A DNA stretch of 64,000 bases from Struthio camelus. Its lineage: Eukaryota > Chordata > Aves > Struthioniformes > Struthionidae. A program made the translations under genes and the position numbers. Below are positions 12,261-23,399 of this stretch, piece after piece (position 1 is the stretch's first letter; each line of letters starts with the position of its first letter). Where the stretch lies: positions 120,048,738-120,112,737 of the forward strand of contig NC_090944.1 in assembly GCF_040807025.1 (NCBI RefSeq), in the 5' to 3' direction. The notes under the pieces are model-generated. The model did not search any database, was not told where the DNA came from, and was given only the letters and a program-made list of their open reading frames with translations.

Positions 12261-13264
12261 ATGAGTAAAGGCTTTTCAGCTATTATGTCTAAGCAGGTAC
12301 TCTGCCTTCCTTCTAGCTGGTATTTAAGTTCTGGAGAGCATGTCCTTTGTTGACAAAAGCTTTATTCTTTAAGAGACTGGTTCATTTTAAAGTTTGGATC
12401 TTGTCCTTGTCAAGTATAGATAACAATGTTTATTCCTTTTGATTTATGTTATTATACTGTCCTACACAGAACTACATAATCAAACCCTTTCTAAATTGGC
12501 ATGTTTATTGGCAGTAGCAATAGTGTGTTGGCAGAGTTCAGAGATGCTGTTGAGGAGTATTGGTGCCCCAGTTTAAAAATTTGGAGATATGCAATATTGT
12601 TGGGGAAAGACCAAGGGTATGCTGAGTTGTGATGCCAACTTTTAGACCAAAGGACACAAAACATTATTGCAACTCTATTATGTATGATAGCTGATATTTT
12701 TTTTAAATATACTTCTTCTGATATTGTGAAGGGCATAGATTGAATCTGAGTTCTTCTCATTTGCACCATTTCTTGTTTAAACTAACCTGATTGTCTCTGA
12801 TGCTTGAGAAGGAAGAACTGGAGTTCATGTTGTACAGCCACAGGCTTTCTTGAGCAGGGGACAGTGTAACTTGCTTTGTATACTGTAATGGTATGTTATC
12901 TGTGCTGTGCTGCTCAGCACTTGTGTAGATCTGCTCCTCTGTCTGTCGTTGTTAAAAGGTCTGGTAAAAAATAAAGTATTTTTTTTTCCTGTTTATGATC
13001 TCCACTCCTAGAATTCTGCGAAGGATCTGCTGCTGAAAGTGCTGTGCTAGCTCACCTTTTGCTCCCCAAGGCAGAGGAGACCAATAGTTTTGTACCTTTT
13101 TCCAATTTATTGTGAAACATAAGTAAACGTTGGTTTGTGCCTTCTCTGGATTCCATTCAGTTGTACAAAATACAGGACCTGGGAGCCCTGTAACGGACAG
13201 CTGCCAGAAAATGGACATTGATACCTATCTGATGAACTCTTGGCTGAAAATGGAACTGTCTGAA
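12261..13264. other. Non-coding stretch, nothing recognised
   Basis: The 92-codon minus frame at 12491-12769 and the 88-codon minus frame at 12952-13218 show no domain. Composition is ordinary AT-rich. Confidence 0.55.
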
Positions 13265-13269
13265 GGCTT

Positions 13270-13410
13270 ATTTTCACGTTGTTGCTCCATCCCCTCTCCC
13301 CCCTTACAATGCAGGTGGAGTGCTTGGAGAGACATAAGCGCTTTAAGCCTGAAGAAGATTACTTTAAGATTAAATGCGATGACTCCTTACTGTTACATAC
13401 AGAATAAATC
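13270..13410 (+). other. Splice-acceptor-like site with a 30-codon open frame and AATAAA (unproven terminal exon)
   Basis: A long pyrimidine tract (CCCCTCTCCCCCCTTACAAT then GCAG) ends at 13314. The following frame reads VECLERHKRFKPEEDYFKIK and ten more residues to a TAA at 13405-13407. The stop overlaps AATAAA at 13403-13408, a canonical polyadenylation signal. The layout is that of a small terminal exon of a coding or long non-coding transcript. No protein family is recognised and no matching upstream exon was found, so chance is quite possible. Confidence 0.25.
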
Positions 13411-13487
13411 TAGAAAAAACCTTGCTTAAAATGCAGTCTTCTCTTTATGTTTTCAGTGTGGAAGGGCTGTGACCTAACAGTGTGTGC

Positions 13488-13650
13488 TGGCATGATTTCC
13501 CCTCCCCTGTCATTTTTCCCCCTGCAGCTGCTGGTTTTGGAACGCGCATTGCTGCACGCATTGTTAAAAATCGCAGCTGCTCTGCATCTATTGTCAGCCC
13601 CAGCTATTGATTTAAATCATCCAATTTTTATCTGTAGAAAAAGAAAAATG
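13488..13650 (+). promoter_or_regulatory. Candidate conserved non-coding element or exon
   Basis: A strong acceptor-like tract, TTTTTCCCCCTGCAG, ends at 13527. After it comes dense, low-repeat DNA with a SOX-like ATTGTT, a CAGCTG E-box and ATTGATTTAAATCATCCAAT. The frame after the acceptor is open to 13659 and hydrophobic, but it has no domain. The clustering of motifs is more typical of an enhancer than of coding DNA. Conservation is inferred, not shown. Confidence 0.3.
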
Positions 13651-13659
13651 GTTATTTAG

Positions 13660-14450
13660 AAATGCATTTGTGCAGAATCCTGAGTCAGCCAGGGCCTTGA
13701 GGCAGAACTGTCTCACCTTTTCGGTGTGGCATATGTGCCAAAGTGCTCAAAATGGCTCCCAGCCTCTGATCCTTGTTTTATTGGAACAAAACCAAGCTAA
13801 TAGACTAGAACAAGACAAATATTTTTAAAGAGAATACTCAGATCTGCTGGGTCATACCAATTTGAATAAAAAGGTCTGAAAATGATCTTTCCCCTTCCAC
13901 AGTGAGTCCTTGAAAGGCTGGTGCTTTCTTCTGATTTTGCTTTTGCCTACAGCTGTGAAGAAAAGTCCAGTATCACTGCCTTCCTGGGTTGAAATAACCC
14001 TCTACAGAGCCCTCCAGAGCCGAAGATACCTCTCCTTATTTATCTTCCTCTCCTTTGAGTCTCCCTGTGGATATGCTCCTTCTGCAAGCATATGCCCTGC
14101 TCCTCTTCAGGATGTACAAGTCCATATGCTCACTGCAAGCTGTACACTTTACGGTTCTTACCTGCCATGTGTTGCAGCCTGCGAGCTTGGCACGTGTGGA
14201 TGTGTTGAGTGGTTTTGGAGGAGCGGTGGTGTCCCCCTTGTGGAGAGAGTCCTGCCAGTGTTGTGGTGCAGCCATGGCTGCTGCTCGGCTTCACGCTTGT
14301 GAAGGGAGCGCGGGCTACACGGCAGTTGCACAACGAGCTGGAGAAGCACGTTATGTAATATCACCTCACTTTACGCAGACTTTCTACTGGTATAAGGGCC
14401 TCTTCATTTAAGCATTTATTAAAAATCTGAAAGCATTTTAACATTTACGT
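13660..14450. other. Locally GC-richer patch with overlapping open frames
   Basis: From about 14030 to 14350 GC and CpG rise relative to the flanks. This explains five overlapping frames on both strands (130 codons at 13910-14302 plus, 118 at 14055-14411 plus, and minus-strand shadows). The 130-codon frame begins at TTG, not ATG. It has a hydrophobic start (WCFLLILLLP) and no family likeness. I see no splice sites that select one frame over the others, so none is called a gene. Confidence 0.5.
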
Positions 14451-14924
14451 TGCTTCTTGCATATCGTGCCTCTTTGCTTTCTTGTCAAGCAGCTAAACTG
14501 GAAACTTCATAGAGCCTTCCAGGGGGACATGTATTTTGTTGATGTTCTAGTAGTAAGTGAGGAAAATATGGAATTACAAGAACAGGAGGTCCCTGAGTTG
14601 CTTTTAAGGTGTACTGATTCTTAGGAATTGTTTTGACTGTGTCCTGCAGAAAAGTGGAATTCTCAAAGGATGGTCTGAATGATTTCCTCCCTCCCCTTCC
14701 TCTTCCCACCCTTCTGCTGCTGACCCAAGAACACTTGCTTTTTCTGGTGAGCTCTCACAGGGTGTACTGCTCTGTGGTATGCTTTATTTTATTTGTTTTT
14801 GACTTTATGGCCCTGAAGTCTTGGAAATCCTGCCGTGACTGCTTACTCCACGTTTAGAGATGTGGATTAGAATGTGGATGACTGACATAAGAAGGAGGCT
14901 AATGAGGTATCCCAGCGGCTGCAA

Positions 14925-14976
14925 GCCCGCGTCTCTGATGGTGGTCGGAGGCCCGCATCTCCAATGATGGTCGGAA
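14925..14976. repeat. Two-copy 26-bp tandem repeat
   Basis: The copies are 14925-14950 (starting GCCCGCGTCTCTGATGG) and 14951-14976 (starting GCCCGCATCTCCAATGA). They abut exactly. They differ at five positions and all five are transitions (A/G or C/T). The unit is CpG-bearing, unlike the surrounding DNA. Confidence 0.9.
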
Positions 14977-14979
14977 AAG

Positions 14980-17100
14980 GAAAGAAATGTTTTTTCCATA
15001 CAGGGAACTGAGAGATCTCAGCAATAACATGGTTATCTCTGTGTTTGTTCCCCTGCCCATGCTCCCATCCCCGAGAGTCAGAGATATATTCTAGGGAACA
15101 TCTGAGAAAACATATCTGGGCAATCGAGGAATCAAGTCAGTATGTTCTAAAGCATGGCTTTAAATTAAAATCCAGGACTTTAGGGCTCCAGGATCTGCTA
15201 TGGCTTTTCATGTGATTGTGGGGAGAGATCATTTAACAAAACTCTCTTTGAGAGGTATAGCATTTTCAGTTTTTTTTGAAAATTTCAACTGCATACAGTA
15301 AATATCAGTGCTACCGAGAAATGGAAATATACATTGTTATCATATCATAAAAGATATTTTGGAATTAATATTGCCACGTTGACTTCACTGTGAATTTTAT
15401 TGTATCAGGTTAAATCGTGAGTATGGTAATAAGCTGCAAAATAAATTTCATTTGTTTTCTTAAACACCCAGAATACAAGTAATGCAGCTTTAGATCCAAA
15501 TATGTGCTCAAGTTGTACATGTTTTTAATTAAGGGGCTGTTTACAGCAGGCTATTTGTGCTGTTTAGAGATAGAGATGCTCATTTAGAGGTAGAATAGAG
15601 ATGCATCCACATATTGCATTTTGTTCTAGTTGTGTCTTGCCTGCCATAGAAATACAGCTAGACTATTACTCTAAGGACTGGACGATACTGAATGATAGAG
15701 AAGCAATGGAGACTTATTACTTGAATGTTATGTGTTGAAGAGTTCTTTGGAGGTACAGAGAGGAGGTAGAGTCGCACCCCTAGAGTGAGGCAGGGAGTAA
15801 GGAAAGGAACTGTGACTCCTCTGGTTGCCCGTTTCCCCTTGCTATGACAGCTTTGTCCTTCAGGAGAGTCTCTGACTTCTTGCGGGATGCGGGTTTGTAA
15901 CCACTGTTCGCATTAGCAGCCATGCAATTTGGATCGCATGTGTGTGTGCCTGTTGTGGTCACTGTGGAGTCAGGTTGGCCCTATTCATGGGGAGGTTATG
16001 GTGCACGGGTTTTGCAGGTGAGGTTACGCCTGGAATATAGGAGCTAGAATGTGCCTTTGTGCAAGGCGTGTTTTGCATACATGGCTGAATATGCATTTGG
16101 CTGTTATACGGTGGAAAACATGCAGTTGGCAATGCACTGAGTTTATGGTATAACAAAGGGAGCTTGTCTCCTGTTTGGAAGTCTGGCACTTCAGTATTAA
16201 TACTAAAGGACAAGCATTTTGAGTTTGGGATCGAACATGTTAATTTATTGTGCTCTCAAGCTCAGCATATGATTTGTCATGTATTTTGTGCCAGGGTGCT
16301 CACCTGGCAATGTCTTGTTTTGAGCTGTAGCGCAGTATTTGTGAAATGCAGTCAAAGCCTCTGTAGGGAAGCTGTTCATATATCACTGCACTTACAGAAT
16401 GGGACTATTGGTAACTGTGAAAAGGAATTCAAAAAGCCAAAGACGACTGTCTAAAATGATAATGGCTCTGTGTAGCTACAGAGCACTATATTCAATTCCC
16501 TACCTGTTTACACTGTGAATTGCTTCTTACCTGGTATGAAGTAGATTCACAAATAGTTCCCCTCACCCTGCATCACCAAAGAAATTTATCAGGAAAATCA
16601 AGTTCTTTGCAGTAGGAAACTTCTGCTGTTCATAAATGTTTCTCTTAGCAATGTGGAGTAACATTGTACATGAATAAAAGATGATCCAGCTCTTAATAGG
16701 ATGACACTTACTGCTTAGAGCTTTCCAATATGGTCTCTCTTGATATTCATTCATAGTGAATGTAGTTTTCATGGGATTTATTTTGTTTTTGTGCAGCCCA
16801 TTGTTTCACCATAACCCCTGGGATGTCACAGTGGCTGGCATTAGCTGCTTGACCTGCAGGTGACTTCTGGAGATGCTTGTAAATCTGTGAATGCCTATGT
16901 TTTTGCAACTTACATAAAGACAAAGCAATTTCTAATTGTGCCGGAGTAGTGCCCTTAAAATATGGAGAAAACTGTTGAAGCCAGGGTCTGATAAGCATTG
17001 ATTTGTACACTTTCATTAGACCTAAAAAAACAGTCTGGACTGTGGGTGCTCCAAAACTAACTAGTATGTCTTCAGTTAATTTGTCACTCTGGTCTTACTT
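14980..17100. other. Non-coding stretch with one faint SINE-like patch
   Basis: At about 15185-15260 the order CCAGGATCTGCT, TGTGATTGTGGGGAGAGATC, ATTTAAC resembles the MIR core, where CTCTGCCACTTACTAGCTG is followed by TGTGACCTTGGGCAAGTCAC and TTAACC. The match is too diverged to name firmly. The minus strand is open from 17094 to 16750 (115 codons), but no family is recognised in that frame. Confidence 0.4.
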
Positions 17101-17101
17101 T

Positions 17102-17123
17102 GGGGGGGAGGGGGGGAGGAGGG
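17102..17123 (+). other. Guanine tracts able to form a quadruplex
   Basis: On the plus strand the pattern is G7-A-G7-A-GG-A-GGG. Each G7 run can supply two G-triplets separated by one base, so a three-layer quadruplex with one-base loops is possible. On the minus strand the same DNA is a long C/T tract. Confidence 0.7.
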
Positions 17124-17129
17124 AGTCAA

Positions 17130-20100
17130 AAAACCCTTCCAGGTACAATTTTTCAGCTCTACACAATCAAGGATTCTAAAAAGGCACATTAGAGCTAATT
17201 TTATGATGAGACATGTAGTTGCTTGGTTTTTAATTAGGAAAGGTACTGTGAGTACCCAAGTATAAGTATAGCTTTTGTGGTTCAAATAAAAATCACTGAA
17301 AACAACTTATTGACACATAGGAGCCTTATTGATAAACATTAATTTGCCGTGATGAAAATTAAAATATATTACTATTGACCCTCAGTAGTCAGCTTTACCT
17401 TGTTCTTGCTGTTGCCTTGCTTATGAATCCTCAGATATTATGAGATGAAGATGCATGCAGTAAGCGTCTTGGAAAAAGTGATGAAAATATAGGGTATTTC
17501 ATCGTTTCTGCTTTGTATTTTGCCTGGTACAGAGATTCTTCTTTATAAACAAATGAATCTGGAAATCTCTGTGTGCAGCTTGATAGTTACTTAAAAGGGA
17601 GGGCAAGTGTAAGATTTTGCTTGTTAGCAAGCCTCCTATTAGTATTGTAGGCAGATATTAATTTGTTCTAGAGTAGTTCTTGGGTGTCTAGGCTTGAAAT
17701 TCCTGGATCGGAGATGCTGAGAAGATGTGAGGAACACAAATGGCATGGCAAAATGAAGCTACCAAAAGATAAGCTGATAAAGATACACTGCTAGTATAAC
17801 AGTTTTTCAGATGGTAGTAAATAGCATAGAAAACTACAGACGAAGAAGCATGGAGAAAAATAGAAAGTATGTCCATGAAGCTAGCTAACAGCTAAATACA
17901 TGGAATATGTGATATGTTTTAGATAAAAGACTTTACTTGAGTCCCCTCCTCCTCCTACTGCCCTATTCTTTCCATCCCCCTTCCAATAAAGTGGCAGTGA
18001 AGAGACTACCTTTTAAGTGTAGTATACCTGTCTCTCACAGATGCTTTCCACTCTGAAAAGAATTAGTTCACTGCCTCTGGAAAGCTGCTACTCTACAGCT
18101 TAAGTCTAAGTCATCTTAATGGGTTTTATACCACTAGATAGCAGGCATTCTGCTCTATGACAACTCTACTTTTGAAACTTGCTGAACATACCTAATGGAA
18201 ATGGATGTAAAGTCTAATGATTGTTAAACTGTAAAGCTTAGAGACAGCACCCTTGAGGTGAAAACCTCTAAATGAGCTGAAACTGCAAAATAGTCGTAGG
18301 ATAAGGAAATTTGTCATGTAACCGCTAGGATTCTGCATTGGTCCTGACTGACAGAAGACAAGATAAGAGCAATCCATAGCTACCTGAAGTGAAAAACAGT
18401 TTTGTAGTTTAGGAGTGAATCTAAAATATTTCTTGTGTCTGTTTTATCTTTGTAAATACCTTATATTACTGAATTAAGCCACCTATTAATAGATCAGGTT
18501 AAATACTCAAAGCCCTTCTGGTAAACGGTGACAAACCCTCTCTGTTCCAATTTTGAAGTATTTTTTTTATTATAAAAAGATGATAGTCTTCTCTTCATTC
18601 AGTTGTTGTTCGAGACATTCAGCAAGGCTAGGATGGATTCTTCCTGATCTTGCATCAGTATATTCCTTCACTTTATGTTGCATTTAAGGCATGCTAGAAT
18701 GGAAATTTTGGGTAGACAAGGAAAGCTTGGAGCATCCAAGCTGACGTTAAGTTTAGCAGGGTGCTGAGCTAAGCCTTATGCACTTGAGGTGCACCGTTCC
18801 AAAAGGTTGCCTTTACAGGGAAATTGGGCCTGTGCATTTTGTTTTAGAATAGAGTGGGAACTTCACCTGCCTCAAAAGTAACAGTTTGTAAGTTGGCATG
18901 TTATGTGTGTCATCTTATAGCATGCTCCAACCATGGAAATTGGCATAAAATAATTAGATCACTAATAAACCTGAAATATAATATGTAAAGCTTTTCATTA
19001 AAAATTTTCCCTTTAGACATCTGATACTTTAAAAATTATAAAACTGAAGCTCCTTTCTGTATGGAAGTAGATTGTCTTTTTAGATTTAATATAAGCTACT
19101 GGGAAGACGTAGAAGAGTTTTTTGTTTATCTTTTAAGAGGAGAGGGTTTTGCAGTCACACTAGTGTTCAAAGAGGACTTGTGTGATACTGGGAGTTCAAG
19201 GGTGCTGCCCCTGAGATAGCACCGTGATAAACAAGGAAATATGACATTTTATTTAGTGAGTAGAGTCTTTTGGCATGCAATCACTTTAGAAAACTAAAGA
19301 TCAGACTCTTAGCTGATGTGCTCCAGTGTTGTACCATGGCTTGAATATAAATATATACATATGCATATACAGTTCATACCTTCTGAGAATCTGCTGTGTA
19401 TTTCTCAGTTTCTTTATGGCAGCCTACCATGATGACTTGACAGTAGATCTGAAGAGCAGATGTGGGCTGAAAGGATTTCAGAGCCCTTCAGATTGTCATT
19501 AGTCTTGTTTCTTTTACATTTTAGTATGTACTTTTCTTGTTTGAGAAGAAGCCTAAGAAATAGGGTTCTTTATCTCAAATTGAAACTATGCTAGATGAAA
19601 TCTCAACACTTTACTTTTATATGCTCTACATACTTTAATATGTTTCTGACTATGAAATAAAATGAATCTTCTCAACAAAATAGCTTCTTTTTACTGCTGT
19701 TTCAATGTGCAAAGCAACTTCTGCAATATGTTTAACTTCCCGGTAGCAATTCAGCTTAGTTAATATACCATAAGTGTAAAACTTATATTAAATCTGTGAA
19801 ATGACTACTCACCCAAAAATAATCTCACTAAAGAAACTCAGCTAAAAGCTGTTAACATATCCTAATAAAAGGATGTAATGGCTTTAGAAAGTTTTAAAGA
19901 AATTCTATGGAACATAGACACTTCACAAAATTTATTTTATTGTACTTCTTAGGTGAGCAAGGTATGAAGGCAGTTCCTTTCAAGCTGTAGCTGTGATGTG
20001 CAAAGTGCAGCACAATTTGAGAGCCACTTTCTTCAAAAGGCATACTGCTGGTACATGTGCATTCTGGCACTCAGTTGAGCTTGACTTTTCTAGTGCTGTT

Positions 20101-20285
20101 CCACAGCATTACTATGACCTTTGGGACCGCTGGGCTCATGCATGCGTGGTGACTATCCTGTTGCATGCCCAATAACACAAGCCTCTCCCACATTACCAGT
20201 GTTCGATAGATGGAGGAAGTTAAGTAGAGGCGCACTGTCATCATCGTGGTGTTTCCTGGGAAATGCGTTTTAGGGCCCTGAGTGG
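17130..20285. other. Non-coding AT-rich stretch, nothing recognised
   Basis: No frame exceeds 70 codons. TA-rich simple sequence lies at about 19345-19372. No CR1 or other family is recognised. Confidence 0.6.
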
Positions 20286-20288
20286 AGC

Positions 20289-20312
20289 GGGGGGGAGGGG
20301 TGGGGGGACGGG
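20289..20312 (+). other. Strong G-quadruplex motif
   Basis: The plus strand reads G7-A-G4-T-G6-AC-G3. These are four guanine runs of at least three bases with loops of 1, 1 and 2 bases, which satisfies the usual G3+N1-7 rule. It sits in a small GC-rich patch (20265-20400) inside AT-rich DNA. Confidence 0.8.
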
Positions 20313-20639
20313 CAGTTGCAGTGCTGCAGTTTTCGGTATTGTGGCCTCTGGAACATGGTTTGTGTGCTCGCTCTGGGGTACCTGTAGGATGATGCAAGGT
20401 TGAATGAACATGCTTACCTAAAAGCATAGACTTTCAGTACTAAAGTTATGTAAAGAAAAAACAATAAAAAGCATAATCTGAATAACGATTTCTGTTAGCT
20501 TGTAGGGGTATTGTGTCCAGGGGAAATATGAAAGCTTTGTTCTTCCTGCTTCTGTTAATGTATGTAGAAAAGTCTCACTGAATGGTCTGCTGCTCTTTAG
20601 CCCAAGATAAAAAGGCATCCCCTTTTTTTCTGTTCTTAT

Positions 20640-20920
20640 TTATCTGCCTCATTCCCACAGCTGGGCACTGGAATGCTTCTTGTTATTGCTGGGGATTAAT
20701 TACTTTCTTCTCAAGGTTTTTTAAAACGTTTATACCTTAAGTAGCACATTTCCTTCCTCATCTCTGCAATTGTTTAGAATTATTTGTCTATATTAGGCCT
20801 TTTCAGATACGGTAATAATTTTTTTTTTTTTTTTTTTTTACAGATCTTGTGCTAGAGCTGCTATTGATGACACATACTTAGCATTGCTGAAATGTTTTTA
20901 CTTTCTGCAATCTGTCTGAT
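20640..20920 (+). other. Two acceptor-like pyrimidine tracts and a T21 run
   Basis: CTGCCTCATTCCCACAG ends near 20660. A run of 21 thymines at 20819-20839 leads into ACAG at 20840-20843. Both resemble 3' splice sites, and short frames stay open after each. No donor or protein family supports an exon. The T-run may equally be a simple repeat. Confidence 0.35.
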
Positions 20921-20929
20921 GGTTTCACA

Positions 20930-22285
20930 TGTTGGATTCTGAATGAATGATACAATAAAGAATCCAATATCCTCTTCAGTTTTAGGGAACTCTTAGAGTA
21001 ATTAACAGGGAAGGATCATGCGTTTTGAATGTTGGGGTGCTGATGCCTTTCTGTTTCATGAAAGGGAAAAAGGTTGGATTTTAATACCCGAAGGAGAGCA
21101 TAAACACATTATGGCAACGAGGAAGACACATGGAACAGGAAAGAAGGGGTGGACAGTAATTAGTAGACCCATAATTGTGCATGTCTAGTATTTTCATGGA
21201 GATGCATGTAAAATATAGCGGGAATTAATTTAGTCCTAAGAAAGCTTGGGTATGGAGGAACAGCAACAGCCTGGCTCCAAGTCTCTCTGGTTCTCCCACC
21301 TTCTTGATCCCTTTCTGTGGAAAACCAGACTACTCAAGCTAGATCAGTAATGTCAGGCTTGCGAAATGTATAAAAGCTGGTATTTAACTGTACCTTACTG
21401 GAAGGATTTAATTGAATGGTCAGGACTATGTATATGATCATCTTTTTAAGCATGGAATGTCTGATTACTTGACAGTTGCAGTGCTGTATGATCAGAAATG
21501 ATAAGAAGCTGAGTTACGCTTACATGAACTTACACTAGCTCTATTCTGAATATAGAAGAACATAGCTAAAATTTCAGTACATCATTTAATAAGGTCATCG
21601 TGAATGAAAAAGCGCTTAACTATCATCTTGGCTTCACTGAAGTTTTGGATAAATAGAAAATGTGTGATCTGTTTCTCAGTTGGCTTTTCGTGATTTGTAT
21701 ATTTAGATATTTGTTACGATAGTTTTGTAGTTGCCTGTTGCAAAATTGTGGACAGCATCTGTAAGACTTGAGATTGCAATAATTAGCATGAAACGGTGCA
21801 GAAAATTGTTGACCAGGCCTAATAATTACATAAACATTTTATGGAAGCTAAGTTATCAGCATCTCTTTTCTTACGGAGAAAACTTCGGTTTTGGTTTGTG
21901 TCTTAATCTGAGACATCTAAGGAGGTAAAGATGGAGGAAATCACATGTAAATATTAATGTTTTATTTAAAACTGCATGCATCTTGCGTGTTTCCTGCATG
22001 TAAAACTAAATTATAGAAGAAAGAAGATGCTTTCTCTTCTCAGCTTCTGAGATTATGAAGTGCAATCTTTTTTTCTTAGGCAAAATGATCATTCCGTAAA
22101 ACTATCTTCCAGCTTCCTGTGAGAGAACATAGGAGAAGATATGCTTAGAGGTCTACTTTCACTTATTGATAAAAGACTGAAACAGTTTCTGGAGAGCATT
22201 GTAAAGTGATTATTTGCGGTTCTGTCTTAATAATGACACTTCAGTGGTAGTATCTTGTAAGAAAAGGGAAAGATGCCTGTTGAAT
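20930..22285. other. Non-coding stretch, nothing recognised
   Basis: The only listed frame is 21731-21928 plus (65 codons), which begins at TTG and has no domain. No repeats are recognised. Confidence 0.6.
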
Positions 22286-22292
22286 ATGGCGC

Positions 22293-22312
22293 TTTTTTTT
22301 TTTTTTTTTTTT
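22293..22312. repeat. T20 run (A20 on the minus strand)
   Basis: Twenty uninterrupted thymines. On the minus strand this is an A-tract 23 nt beyond the stop of the 154-codon frame at 22336-22800. That is the position a retroposed poly(A) tail would take. Confidence 0.9.
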
Positions 22313-22335
22313 ATCTTCTGCTTCCGAGGACACTG

Positions 22336-22800
22336 TTAACTTTTTACAGCTCCACGTCTGTGAACCACTTGGCATGGAATATTTCCATTAGTGTAAACTA
22401 AGAAGATGGAAAAAACAGATTGGCTCCTCCTACGCACTGTGACATGTTTTGCTCTAAGGCAATTCCTCCCTTCTCCCCACCCCCCAATTCTATATATGAA
22501 AGAATTGAGGGCAAGATGTTGGTGTGTTTGCGGCAGTGGAGGTGGTGATATTTGAGTTGGTGGTGCAGCTCTAAGTATCTGTTGATCCCAAAATGTTTTG
22601 TTTGCCTGCAAAGCCATCACTTGATGGTACAGTCTTAAATGCACCTGCAATTTCCTGTTCAGTAGGAGGCATTTATGAGCATAAATGGATGGCACTGCCA
22701 AATAACAGGGCTGCAGTAAGGGGGTGTGACGATCACATGGCCATCTGCTTAATGGAACAAGTGAATTTTCAACTAGTGCACGAAAATAAGCAATTGTCAT
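22336..22800 (-). other. Longest ATG open frame (154 codons), function unknown, probably not a gene
   Basis: The frame starts with an ATG in a favourable ACCATGA context and ends at TAA. The protein has no signal peptide, membrane segment or domain that I recognise. It contains a Pro/Gln-rich middle (TQISPPPLPQTHQHLA), a glycine-rich turn (RIGGWGEGR) and a basic stretch (VTVRRRSQ). Several frames of 100 or more codons are expected by chance in 64 kb of six-frame DNA. The A20 tract just downstream raises the possibility of an old retrocopy. The opposite strand (22593-22808) is also open and looks like motif-dense non-coding DNA, which argues against coding on either strand. Confidence 0.2.
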
Positions 22801-22815
22801 GGTTTTAAAAAACAG
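22590..22815. promoter_or_regulatory. Candidate conserved non-coding element
   Basis: Dense, non-repetitive sequence with close E-boxes (CACATG and CATCTG within 16 bases, 22735-22747), TTAATGG, and ATTTTCAACTAGTGCACG. It stands out from the AT-rich filler on both sides. The call rests on texture and motif density only. Confidence 0.25.
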
Positions 22816-22819
22816 ATTT

Positions 22820-23328
22820 TATTTTGTTCTCAGTTTTCTTCCAAACAAATTATTTTTGGTCTATTTGAATTACAAATATTTAGAATATTTTTCAGTGACT
22901 TATAAATAAAGTTCTATTAAAAAGAAGAAAAAAACCAGCTATAAAAATAGCAATCAGCCTTGACTAAATACATAAATCCTGAAATGAACAATGAAGTAAA
23001 AAAATAGATTTACTGTGGAGAAATATAGAATGCTGTAAATAATCACAAATACAGCTATAATAGAAAAAGCTTATCCTAACTGAATCCACTAATCCACAGT
23101 TATTCATATAACAAATATAGTTCAGAAACTCAAATTTAATTTGTAGCTCATAGTATGAATGAATATGAAAAGCCTGCTTAATTTACTTTAATAAAAACTC
23201 TGATATTTTTATACATTTTCATCAGAAGTAATAAAGAAATAAAGGTGTTTTCTACCTATTAAAGTGTAAGGAAGGCAAACAAAGTTATTTTCAAATACAT
23301 TCGATTTCACGACATGGGTAGAGTACAG
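22820..23328. other. Very AT-rich non-coding stretch
   Basis: This is among the most AT-rich parts of the window, with many short A- and T-runs and ATAAA strings. No gene or repeat family is seen. Confidence 0.6.
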
Positions 23329-23382
23329 TCTTTTTTTTTTTTTTAATTTTTCTTTTTCCTTTCTTCTTTTTTTTTTCCCCCT
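23329..23382. repeat. Pyrimidine tract of 16 plus 36 nt
   Basis: Pyrimidines at 23329-23344 and 23347-23382 are broken only by AA. A TACAG follows at 23394-23398, so the tract could act as a 3' splice site, but no open exon is evident after it. On the minus strand it is a purine tract. Confidence 0.8.
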
Positions 23383-23399
23383 GCTTACCTGGCTACAGG

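Noticed and set aside
13846..13875. GCTGGGTCATACCAA resembling the start of a reversed CR1 tail
   Set aside because: Fifteen bases are too few and the next consensus segment is absent.
13910..14411. Overlapping 130- and 118-codon plus frames
   Set aside because: They coincide with a GC-richer patch, overlap frames on the other strand, one starts at TTG, and neither shows a domain or consistent splice sites.
15185..15260. MIR-like core
   Set aside because: The order of segments fits but identity is low. It is recorded as a faint likeness and not called as an element.
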